A DNA stretch of 64,000 nucleotides from Longimicrobium sp. (lineage in GTDB: Bacteria; Gemmatimonadota; Gemmatimonadetes; Longimicrobiales; Longimicrobiaceae). Where the stretch lies: the NCBI RefSeq assembly GCF_036388275.1, contig NZ_DASVSF010000003.1, forward strand, positions 52,362 through 116,361, in the 5' to 3' direction. Each line of letters starts with the position of its first letter. Positions within the stretch are counted from its first letter, which is position 1. The notes beneath the pieces were generated by a model, which was not told where the DNA came from, did no database searches, and saw only the letters and a program-made list of their open reading frames with translations. Both the position numbers and the translations under genes were made by a program. Shown one piece after another: positions 16,542 through 22,975 of this stretch.

Positions 16542-16996
16542 AACGGAAGCTGAAGCTCCGGCGAGCCTTCACCCTCGCCCGTCAGCTCGGCCAGCGTCTG
16601 CTTGGCATGGCTGATGTGCCGCTGCGCGTTGGGCGCTTGCGGGGGCCGGGCCAGGAACGCCCGCAGGTGCGCCACGGCCTGGTCCTGCTGCCCCTGCTGA
16701 AGCAGCAAAAAGGCGAGGCCGTAGTGGGCGCCCGACGCGTGGGGCTTCAGCTCCAGCACGCGGCGGTAGGTTTTCAGCGCCTCGTCGGTCATGCCGATGC
16801 GCGTGTACGTCACCGCGATCTGCTGCAGGACGTCGGTGTCGTTGGGACTTTCGCGGAGCGCCAGCCGAAACGAGGTAAGGGCCTCGTGGTACTTCTCCTG
16901 GTGGAGCAGGACCGTGCCCTCCTCGTAGTAATCCGGCTCCCGCTCCTGCGAGCCGGAGCGGCCGCCGATCAGGTTCGTGAACCAGGACATAGCCAC
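16538..16996 (-). CDS. Small TPR protein
   Basis: This 152-residue protein begins MAMSWFTNLIGGRSGSQE (the ATG two codons later is also possible). It has three TPR units (YYEEGTVLLHQEKYHEALTS, LQQIAVTYTRIGMTDEALKT, AHYGLAFLLLQQGQQDQAVA), ending in an acidic tail. No signal peptide or enzyme motif is present. It is first in a three-gene unit with cutA and the second TPR protein. Confidence 0.78.
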   Translation of the reverse strand: MAMSWFTNLIGGRSGSQEREPDYYEEGTVLLHQEKYHEALTSFRLALRESPNDTDVLQQIAVTYTRIGMTDEALKTYRRVLELKPHASGAHYGLAFLLLQQGQQDQAVAHLRAFLARPPQAPNAQRHISHAKQTLAELTGEGEGSPELQLPL

Positions 16997-17146
16997 GAAG
17001 TGGAGATGCGAGAAGGACTTGTCTGTGGGCCGCGGAGCGCGGCTTGGACCGCCGGCGGGACGCGCTCGGCGCGGCGCGCCGGCCGCGCCCCGAAGGTTCC
17101 CAAGCTACTCGCGAAGGGCCGCTCCCGCAACCGAGCGGAGCGCGTG

Positions 17147-17809
17147 TCAGCCCCGCCGCGAGGCCCCCAGCTGCACCGGCCGGCCGGGTGCCGCGGCCAC
17201 TACCACACCCTCCTGCTCCAGCATCACCTGCGCCCCCAGCCCCCGCAGCCGCGCACCGGTTTCGGCGTCCGCGGGGTCCACCAGGAGGCGGGCACCGGGG
17301 GCCAGCACCCGCAGCGCCTCGCGAAGCCGCGCGTCGCCGGCCCCGCCCGTGAGCGCCGCGCCGCGCATGGTCCCGTCGCGGAAGGGCAGCGCGGCCCCGG
17401 CCCTCACCCGGCTCACCCCCGCCTCCATCGTGGGAGGCGGCCCGGCGCTGTCATCGACGCCGACGACTTCCACCTCCGGCACCAGCCTCGCGAGGGCCGC
17501 CGCGTGCCGCGCGCCGGGGCCCTCGACCATCACCAGTCCCCGCGCCCCGGCCAGCCCCATCAGCGCGGCGAGCTTCACCGCTGCCTCCGGGTCGTCCGCG
17601 GGGGGATCGGCCGGGACATCCGCCTCCGTCGCGGAGCCAAGGGAAAGGTGGGCGACGCCGCCGTGGACGGGGTAGGTTTCGCGGCAGTTGGCGCACCCGA
17701 GCCGTCCCTCCACCACGCGGCGCTCCTCCAGCCGGTCGGCCTGCACCAGCAGCCCGAACCCCGGGCCGCAGCGCGGGCACGAGAGGGCGTCCGTCAGCAG
17801 GATGTACAT
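17147..17809 (-). CDS. Trm112-type zinc ribbon plus degenerate methyltransferase-like protein
   Basis: This 220-residue protein begins MYILLTDALSCPRCGPGFGL and continues to RLGCANCRETYPVHGGVAHL, a CxxC...CxxC Trm112-like zinc ribbon. The C-terminal part looks like a SAM-dependent methyltransferase fold (VEVVGVDDSAGPPPTMEAG, RAGAALPFRDGTMRGAALTG, EALRVLAPGARLLVDPAD). The N-terminal glycine-rich SAM loop is weak (GLVMVEGPGARHAAALARL), so activity is uncertain. It is followed within 6-7 nt by queD and then an SDR gene. The substrate is unknown. Confidence 0.65.
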   Translation of the reverse strand: MYILLTDALSCPRCGPGFGLLVQADRLEERRVVEGRLGCANCRETYPVHGGVAHLSLGSATEADVPADPPADDPEAAVKLAALMGLAGARGLVMVEGPGARHAAALARLVPEVEVVGVDDSAGPPPTMEAGVSRVRAGAALPFRDGTMRGAALTGGAGDARLREALRVLAPGARLLVDPADAETGARLRGLGAQVMLEQEGVVVAAAPGRPVQLGASRRG

Positions 17810-17815
17810 CGCAGC

Positions 17816-18196
17816 CTACCAGGTGGGCTTCAGGGAGTACTGCGCCCACTGGTTGGGGGTTTCCCACACCTTCACGTAGACCAGGTTCTGGCCCTCGGCC
17901 CCCAGGCGCGCCTGCATCTCCTGGAAGATCCACCGCGCCTGGTTCTCGGCGCTGGGCTCCAGCTCGGTGAAGGGCGGGATGTCGTTGATGTTCTGGTGGT
18001 CCAGCTCGTTGGCGATGGCGCGCAGGTGGCGCTTGGCGTCGCCGAAGTCGAACGCCATGCCGCCGGGACCCACGTCGTCGAAAGCCAGGCCGGCCTCGAC
18101 CACGTAGTGGTGGCCATGGAGGTTTTCGCACTTTCCCTTGTAGTCGCGAAGGAAGTGCGCGGAGTCGTACGAGGCCTTTACGTTCAGCAGGAACAT
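17816..18196 (-). CDS. queD: 6-carboxy-5,6,7,8-tetrahydropterin synthase-like (QueD type)
   Basis: This 126-residue protein has MFLLNVKASYDSAHFLRDYK, CENLHGHHYVVEAGL and a C-terminal YVKVWETPNQWAQYSLKP. The three zinc histidines (SAH and HGHH) and the catalytic Cys in KCENLHGH are of QueD spacing. QueD converts dihydroneopterin triphosphate into CPH4 for queuosine/7-deazaguanine synthesis. No queC or queE is in view. A second family member of PTPS type lies at 20279, so the two probably serve different pterin products. Confidence 0.85.
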   Translation of the reverse strand: MFLLNVKASYDSAHFLRDYKGKCENLHGHHYVVEAGLAFDDVGPGGMAFDFGDAKRHLRAIANELDHQNINDIPPFTELEPSAENQARWIFQEMQARLGAEGQNLVYVKVWETPNQWAQYSLKPTW

Positions 18197-18202
18197 GGGC
18201 TT

Positions 18203-18916
18203 TCAGCCGGCTGCTTCTACGGCGATGCTGGGGATTTGCACCCCCGGGGGCTGCGACGCCGCAAACACCACGGCGCGCGCCACGTCTTCGGGGCGCATCA
18301 TGGACGCGCGCGACGGAAGGTCGGCGCGCTCGTCCGGGTTGACGGTGTTCCACAGGGGCGTGTCGGTGGCCGCCGGCTCCACCAGCGTGGCGCGCACGCC
18401 CGTTCCGCGCAGTTCGGCCAGCAGCACCTCGTGCAGCCCGCGCAAGCCGAACTTGGAGGCGGAATACCCGCCGTTCTCCGGATATGCCACCCGCCCGGCG
18501 ACGGAGCCCAGGTGGATGAAGTGCCCGGTGCCGCGCCGCAGCATGGCGGGGAGAAAGGCGCGGATCATCAGGAACGGGCCGCGCAGGTTGGCGGCCAGCA
18601 TCCGGTCGAAGTCCGCCGGGTCGGCACGGTCCAGCCGCGCGAGCGAAAACGCCCCCGCGGCCCCCACGATCAGGTCCGGCGCGTCGCCCAGCAGCTCGGC
18701 CACGTAGGTGGCGAGCGTGTGCACGCCCTCGTGCGTGCCGACGTCGGCGGGCATGGCGTGGCCGCCCACCTCGGCGGCGGCGCGCGCCAGCGGCTCGGGC
18801 GAGCGCGCCACCAGGCCCACCCAGGCGCCCGCGGCCGCAAGCTCGCGCGCAACGGCCAGCCCGATGCCGCTGGAGGCACCCGTCACCAGCGCCGTCTTTC
18901 CCTTCAGCCCCTCCAT
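18203..18916 (-). CDS. Short-chain dehydrogenase/reductase
   Basis: This protein of about 237 residues starts MEGLKGKTALVTGASSGIGL, with a GGGGGAAC ribosome site just upstream; nine further residues are possible from an ATG at 18943. The TGASSGIG cofactor loop, GAAG, the catalytic Ser (HLGSVAGRVA) and YSASK are all present, so it should be an active NAD(P)H reductase. The substrate is unknown. It lies between queD and folE/PTPS, and sepiapterin reductase belongs to this superfamily, so a pterin substrate is possible but unproven. Confidence 0.85.
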   Translation of the reverse strand: MEGLKGKTALVTGASSGIGLAVARELAAAGAWVGLVARSPEPLARAAAEVGGHAMPADVGTHEGVHTLATYVAELLGDAPDLIVGAAGAFSLARLDRADPADFDRMLAANLRGPFLMIRAFLPAMLRRGTGHFIHLGSVAGRVAYPENGGYSASKFGLRGLHEVLLAELRGTGVRATLVEPAATDTPLWNTVNPDERADLPSRASMMRPEDVARAVVFAASQPPGVQIPSIAVEAAG

Positions 18917-19687
18917 CCCGTTCCCCCGAGCCGATTCTGGCATTGGATGATGATGTGGTTGGTGGATGAAAGGTGCTGCCGATCAAACGGACGAAATCCT
19001 CGCACGCGGGCGTTCGGACTTCGAGCCGGGGGAGGCTTGGATGCGGTGCATGCCGCGGCGCCCCCCATCCCCAGCCCTTCCCCCGCAAACTGCGCGGGGG
19101 AAGGGAGCCAGCCCGGTGCGCCACAGTAAGTGCACGCGCTTGGGCTGGGATTCCTAGCGGGGATCGATGCGCTTCGACCGCTCCGGTACATACCCCGGCT
19201 GCCCTCTCCCGCCGGGAGAGGGGGAGAACTTCGATCGAGGTTCGACTGGCTGCCTCGCATGCGGCGGGAGCCCCCTCTCCCCGGCCCTCTCCCCCGCTTC
19301 GCAGGGGAAAGGGAGAATTCGGGTGCGGTCCGGCTGGCCCCGTGCACTCGACTGCGCGTGCAGTCCGCGAAGGCGGACTTCGGGCCGTTGTTGCCGCGAA
19401 TTCATTCGCCCCAGCAGGGCCGAGGCCTCGGCTTCCGCGACCGCTGCCGCGCCCAGGCTGGTTCGTGCCCCAGGCTAGATCCTTCGGCCCGCGAACCATC
19501 GGGTGCGGGCCGGTGCGGTGCGCCTGGGCCTTCAGGATGACAGGCTCCGCCGCTTCGGCCGGGGTGACGCGCCACACTGGCTCCCTTCCCCCGCGCAGTT
19601 TGCGGGGGAAGGGCTGGGGATGGGGGGCGCCCGCCCGAGCACCAGACCCAATCCTTGTGCACCCCTCCTGAAGTCTACCCCCCCCCT
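18917..19687. repeat. Large intergenic repeat cluster upstream of the SDR gene
   Basis: This gene-free stretch of about 770 nt is the largest repeat cluster here. It holds an inverted copy (19058-19104) and a direct copy (19582-19648) of the module ending GGGGCGCCCGCCCGAGCACC. It also holds CTCCCGCCGGGAGAGGGGGA-type and CCCCGCTTCGCAGGGGAAAG-type palindromes (19204-19320), CAGTCCGCGAAGGCGGACTT (19361-19380) with a 7-bp stem, and the CTAGATCCTTCGGCCCGCG...CCTTCAGGATGACAG module (19483-19541). Short open frames here are mutually incompatible shadows of the repeats. Confidence 0.8.
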
Positions 19688-20278
19688 CTAGTCCCTGCCC
19701 CTCACCAGCCCCAGGAACTCCTCGCGCGCGCCCAGGTCGTTCAGGAACACGCCCTTCATGGCGCTGGTGACGGTGCGCGAATTCTGCTTTTCCACCCCGC
19801 GCATCATCATGCACAGGTGCGCGGCCTCAATCACCACGCCCACGCCCTGCGGCTCCAGCACGTCCATCAGCGCGCGGGCAATCTGTTCCGTCAGCCGCTC
19901 CTGCACCTGGAGGCGGCGCGCGAAGATCTCCACCACGCGCGGCAGCTTGCTCAGCCCCACGATCTTGCCGTTGGGGATGTACGCCACGTGCACCTTGCCG
20001 AAGAACGGCAGCATGTGGTGCTCGCACATCGAATACATCTCGATGTCCTTGACGATGACCATGTTGTGATGGTCTTCGTCGAAGATGGCGTCGCCGACAG
20101 CGTCGTGCACCGACAGGCCGTAGCCGCGCGTCAGCCAGCGCAGGCTCTTTTCCACCCGCTCGGGGGTCTTCAGCAGGCCGTCGCGTTCGGGATCCTCCCC
20201 CAGCGCCTCGAGCATGCCCCTCACCAGGCCCGCGAACTCCGCGCCAGCCTGGCCCTCCGCTTCCGTTCCGTCCGGCAT
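19688..20278 (-). CDS. folE: GTP cyclohydrolase I
   Basis: This 196-residue protein has the zinc and active-site motifs EMYSMCEHHMLPFFGKVHVA, GLSKLPRVVEIFARRLQVQE and VIEAAHLCMMMRGVEKQNS. It converts GTP to 7,8-dihydroneopterin triphosphate, feeding folate, queuosine or tetrahydrobiopterin synthesis. It directly abuts the PTPS-type gene (its start is one base past that stop), so its product is probably handed to that enzyme. The downstream side is the 19.0-19.7 kb repeat block. Confidence 0.96.
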   Translation of the reverse strand: MPDGTEAEGQAGAEFAGLVRGMLEALGEDPERDGLLKTPERVEKSLRWLTRGYGLSVHDAVGDAIFDEDHHNMVIVKDIEMYSMCEHHMLPFFGKVHVAYIPNGKIVGLSKLPRVVEIFARRLQVQERLTEQIARALMDVLEPQGVGVVIEAAHLCMMMRGVEKQNSRTVTSAMKGVFLNDLGAREEFLGLVRGRD

Positions 20279-20689
20279 CTATTCTCCCGAATATTCCGCG
20301 GAGTTCCGCGGTGTTTCCCAAAGTGTCAGCTTCACCAGCCGGCCCGCGGGCACCACCGGCGCAATCCGGTGCCACAGCGCTACGACCAGGTTTTCCGTGG
20401 ACGGGATCACGTCCCGCAGCCAGGGCACGTCCAGGTTCAGGTTGCGGTGGTCCAGGTCTGCCACCACCGCCTCGGCGGCGTCGCGCAGCAGGCCCAGGTC
20501 CACCACGTAGCCCGTGTCCGGGTTCGGCTGGCCCTCGACGGTAACGTCGAGCTCGTAGTTGTGGCCGTGCCAGTTGGGATGGTTGCACGGGCCGAACACG
20601 CGGCGGTTCTCCTCGTCGGAGAAGGCCGGGTTGTGCAGCCGGTGCGCCGCGCTGAAGTGCAGCCGGCGAGTTACGCGAACCGTTGCCAC
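20279..20689 (-). CDS. 6-pyruvoyl-tetrahydropterin synthase family protein (PTPS type)
   Basis: This 136-residue protein uses a GTG start (VATVRVTRRLHFSAAHRLHN). It carries FSAAHRL, EENRRVFGPCNHPNWHGHNY and KLTLWETPRNSAEYSG. The insert between the zinc histidines and the Cys followed by NxPNxHGHNY match eukaryote-type PTPS more closely than the compact CxxxHGH of QueD. PTPS makes 6-pyruvoyl-tetrahydropterin, the biopterin precursor. It is adjacent to folE and close to an SDR gene. A 6-carboxy product cannot be excluded from sequence alone. Confidence 0.85.
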   Translation of the reverse strand: MATVRVTRRLHFSAAHRLHNPAFSDEENRRVFGPCNHPNWHGHNYELDVTVEGQPNPDTGYVVDLGLLRDAAEAVVADLDHRNLNLDVPWLRDVIPSTENLVVALWHRIAPVVPAGRLVKLTLWETPRNSAEYSGE

Positions 20690-20715
20690 GCGTGCCCAAG
20701 GAGCCGGGGTGAGAG

Positions 20716-20918
20716 CGAGAAAAGGCCAGCCCCGCGGGGCGGGGCCGGCCTGAACCGGGCGGCAACGGGAAGGATTTTTGAAGCCATGTCAAGGACATGT
20801 TGCGGTGGCTTCTCCGCGGCGTTCCGCCTTCCCCTGCGGGCGTGGCGTCTGCCGCAAAAGGCAGCCCCGGCTTCAAAAGTGTTGGCTCAAAAATTGTGCT
20901 CCCCGCTACCTCCAGACG
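20716..20918 (-). ncRNA. ssrS: Candidate 6S-type small RNA
   Basis: A transcript of about 200 nt with no open frame is framed by a sigma-70 promoter and an intrinsic terminator. A 12-bp closing stem pairs 20899-20910 with 20761-20772. A second AU-rich stem pairs 20884-20894 with 20774-20785. Between them lie a purine/pyrimidine bubble and the small 3'-side hairpin CATGTC-AAG-GACATG (20785-20799), then a GC-rich apical arm. This long rod with a central bubble, and the length, fit 6S RNA, which mimics an open promoter and sequesters sigma-70 RNA polymerase. A pterin-linked leader element for the next gene is the main alternative. Confidence 0.55.
20724..20750 (-). terminator. Intrinsic terminator ending the candidate 6S RNA
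   Basis: Arms GGCCAGCCCCG / CGGGGCCGGCC are followed on the minus strand by TTTTCTCG. It is a complete Rho-independent terminator located about 30 nt before the PTPS gene start. Confidence 0.75.
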
Positions 20919-20924
20919 GCGGTG

Positions 20925-20954
20925 AAGATAAGGCACTGGCCGAGTTCAGGTCAA
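20925..20954 (-). promoter_or_regulatory. Sigma-70 promoter of the candidate 6S RNA
   Basis: Minus strand TTGACC (20949-20954) with TTATCT (20926-20931) at 17-nt spacing, or TATCTT at 18. The predicted start near 20918 is directly ahead of the structured RNA. Confidence 0.65.
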
Positions 20955-21063
20955 GGATGGCGGTGCCGGTCGTGACGGGGAGTTCCTCCGGTTTCCGCCA
21001 AGCCGTTGCGCACCATGTGGATGAGCGTAGCTTTCCAGGCTCACCGACAGACGGAGGGACGCG

Positions 21064-21477
21064 GTGGAGCAGCAGATCCTGGAGCTGATCTCGGGGCGAG
21101 GGCACCGGCTGACCCAGCCGCGCCGCGCGGTCGTGCGCGAGATGGCGCGTGCCGGCGGGCCCGTCAGCGCTCGCGTTATCCACGAGGCGCTGTTGGCGGA
21201 GGAGACCGACCTGGCCACCGTGTACCGCACCCTCCACTGGCTGGTGGAGCTCGGCGTTGCGCGGACGGTGGTCACCGGCGGCGCGGAGCGGTTCGAGCTG
21301 GTGGCGGACGATCGCCACTCGCACCACCTGCGCTGCGACGCCTGCGGCACCATCCGCACGGTGTCCGTCTGCGGCCTGGACCGCGCGGTGCTGGAACGCA
21401 TCGAGCGCGAGTACGGCTTTGCGGTAGACCATCACCGGCTGACTTTCCACGGGCGCTGCGCCGGGTGTCGTTCCTAG
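21064..21477 (+). CDS. Fur-family metalloregulator
   Basis: This 137-residue protein uses a GTG start (VEQQILELISGRGHRLTQPR) behind a GGAGGGACGC site. The winged helix reads TDLATVYRTLHWLVELGVAR. The metal-binding HHLRCDACGTIRTVSVC and terminal FHGRCAGC give two CxxC pairs for structural zinc. The family includes Fur, Zur and Mur; the linked MerC-like gene gives no clear metal. A dyad right after its stop codon may be its own operator. Confidence 0.9.
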   Translation: MEQQILELISGRGHRLTQPRRAVVREMARAGGPVSARVIHEALLAEETDLATVYRTLHWLVELGVARTVVTGGAERFELVADDRHSHHLRCDACGTIRTVSVCGLDRAVLERIEREYGFAVDHHRLTFHGRCAGCRS

Positions 21478-21550
21478 TTGCGAAAGACTTGCAACAAGAT
21501 CCTCGATCCGCTATCCTTGCCACCCCGGAGCGCACGCCGTGCTCCGGGGC
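21478..21550 (+). promoter_or_regulatory. Operator, promoter and attenuator-like hairpin ahead of the MerC-like gene
   Basis: An imperfect dyad TTGCGAAAGACTTGCAA (21478-21494, TTGC...GCAA arms) overlaps a -35 TTGCAA (21489-21494). It is followed after 17 nt by -10 TATCCT (21512-21517). A GC-rich hairpin (CCCCGGAGC...GCTCCGGGG, 21523-21550) and GTTTTCTT follow, between the promoter and the ATG. The layout suggests metal control by the adjacent Fur-family protein plus terminator-like attenuation; alternatively the hairpin is simply the fur terminator. Confidence 0.45.
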
Positions 21551-21581
21551 GTTTTCTTCTCCGCACGAGTACGAGTTTTCG

Positions 21582-21992
21582 ATGAGCACCACTCCCGCGC
21601 GCGCCCGCACGGCGCCTGCGTTCGGCTGGGCGGCCGCGCTTCCGCTGCTGTGCTCGGTCCATTGCGTCGCAGCCCCGCTGCTCACGGTCGTCGCCCCGGC
21701 GTTCGCCATCGCCCCCGCCACGGAGCACGCGGTGCAGTTCGCCTCGGCCGTGCTGGCCGTCATCATGGCGTGGTCCGGGCTTCGCGCGCACCGCCGCACG
21801 ATCGTCCTCGCCCCGATGGCGCTGGGGATGGGCGTGTGGGCGGTGGCGGAAACCGTCGGCGTCGGCGGCGCGGCCGAGCAGGCGGCCCACGTGGCGGGCG
21901 GCCTGCTCTTGGCTGCGGGGATGCTGTGGAACGGCCATCTGCGCCACCATGCCTCGTGCCACCACTGCGGCTGCCCCGCGCACCACGACTGA
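21582..21992 (+). CDS. MerC-domain integral membrane protein
   Basis: This 136-residue protein has four hydrophobic segments (PAFGWAAALPLLCSVHCVAA, TVVAPAFAIAP, VQFASAVLAVIMAW, VAGGLLLAAGMLW). The LLCSVHC motif in the first helix and a His/Cys-rich end (HHASCHHCGCPAHHD) are typical of MerC-like metal transport proteins. MerC carries mercuric ion in mer operons, but no merA, merP or merR is present and the neighbour is a Fur-family regulator. Another metal is more likely. Confidence 0.78.
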   Translation: MSTTPARARTAPAFGWAAALPLLCSVHCVAAPLLTVVAPAFAIAPATEHAVQFASAVLAVIMAWSGLRAHRRTIVLAPMALGMGVWAVAETVGVGGAAEQAAHVAGGLLLAAGMLWNGHLRHHASCHHCGCPAHHD

Positions 21993-22396
21993 ATCTCCGG
22001 CGGGTACCACGACGGGAAGGAGCGGGGAGAACTTCAATCGGGGTTCGGCCGGCTGCCTGCGCATGCCGCGGGAGGCCCCTCCCCCGGCCCCGCCCCGCAC
22101 GCTGCGCATGCGGAGAGGGGAGACCTGAACTGGGTTCCGACTGGTTTCGGGCACTCGACGCGGGGCGAGGAACGATGCGCTTCGGCGAGCCCGGTGCATG
22201 CCCCGGGCAGCCCTCTCTCCCCGGCCCTCTCCCCCGCAAGCGGGGGAAAGGGAGAATTCGATCGCGCTTCGGCTGGCCTTGCGCACCCGACTGCGCGTGC
22301 AGTCCGCGAAGGCGGACTTCGGGCCGTCGTTGCCGCGAATTCATTCGCCCCAGCGAGGCCGGGGCGGCCGCACGATCGACCCGAAGTGGCCGAGCG
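21993..22396. repeat. Intergenic repeat cluster after the MerC-like gene
   Basis: This gene-free 404-nt block has C-rich/G-rich palindromes (CCCCGCAAGCGGGGGAAAGG region), GGGAGAATTCGATCGCGCTT (22250-22269) and CAGTCCGCGAAGGCGGACTT (22300-22319). It also has TGCCGCGAATTCATTCGCCC (22330-22349), identical to 19390-19409. The modules belong to the same family as the 7.5-, 19- and 26-kb blocks. Confidence 0.75.
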
Positions 22397-22816
22397 TCAG
22401 TTCACCCGGACGGGGATCGAGGGCGAGCCGTAGTCGACGGCGCCGGCGGAAATGACGTCCACGCGAAGCGTGGTGTTGCCGCGGCTGCGGCCGACCAGCG
22501 TCCCCGATGTTCCCCCCGCGTCCTCCCAGCCCGCCACCTGGCTGTTGACCACCGTCACCCGGACGGATTGCGACAGCCCCAGGCCCACCGGGACCCCCGC
22601 GGCACTCAGCAGCACCACCTCGAGATCGCGCTCGGCGCCCTGGTTCACGGAGAGCGTCCCCGTTACGCCCGTGCCGTCGACGGTCACGAGAGGAACTCCG
22701 CCAGCGTCCTCGATGATCAAGCCGGCCACCGCCTCCCCGCCACCGCCGGTGATGTCGGAGCACGCAGTGGCGGCGAAGAGCACGGGAACCAGCAGCGCGA
22801 GCCTGCGCATCGTCAT
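22397..22816 (-). CDS. Small secreted lipoprotein, Ig-like
   Basis: This protein of about 139 residues starts MTMRRLALLVPVLFAATAC, a probable lipoprotein signal. The remaining 120 residues are beta-rich (VPLVTVDGTGVTGTLSVNQG, LGLSQSVRVTVVNSQVAGW, GRSRGNTTLRVDVISAG), resembling a single bacterial Ig-like (BIG2-type) domain. An ATG three codons upstream (22825) is an alternative start. Function unknown. Confidence 0.65.
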   Translation of the reverse strand: MTMRRLALLVPVLFAATACSDITGGGGEAVAGLIIEDAGGVPLVTVDGTGVTGTLSVNQGAERDLEVVLLSAAGVPVGLGLSQSVRVTVVNSQVAGWEDAGGTSGTLVGRSRGNTTLRVDVISAGAVDYGSPSIPVRVN

Positions 22817-22919
22817 GCCGATCATTGAGGGTTCGGTTGAGGCTTCGGTGCGAACGTAGATTCGTACCGAAAGAAGCCGTCGCGCGTTCCATAGATCAAG
22901 CCCCGACACGTACGAGAAA

Positions 22920-22953
22920 GCCGGCGGCGGCCCCGCGAGGGACCGCCGCCGGC
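22920..22953 (-). terminator. Terminator of the penicillin-binding protein gene
   Basis: Eleven-base arms GCCGGCGGCGG / CCGCCGCCGGC with a 12-nt loop, then TTTCTC on the minus strand, 23 nt past the stop codon. Confidence 0.7.
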
Positions 22954-22975
22954 TCCTGTTTCGTTTCGGCGCCCG

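Noticed and set aside
14154..16553. A 799-residue plus-strand frame
   Set aside because: Antisense shadow of the LysM, TPR and CutA genes with low-complexity Arg/Pro composition.
21582..21992. Part of a mercury-resistance operon
   Set aside because: No merR, merT, merP or merA nearby; the neighbour is a Fur-family regulator.
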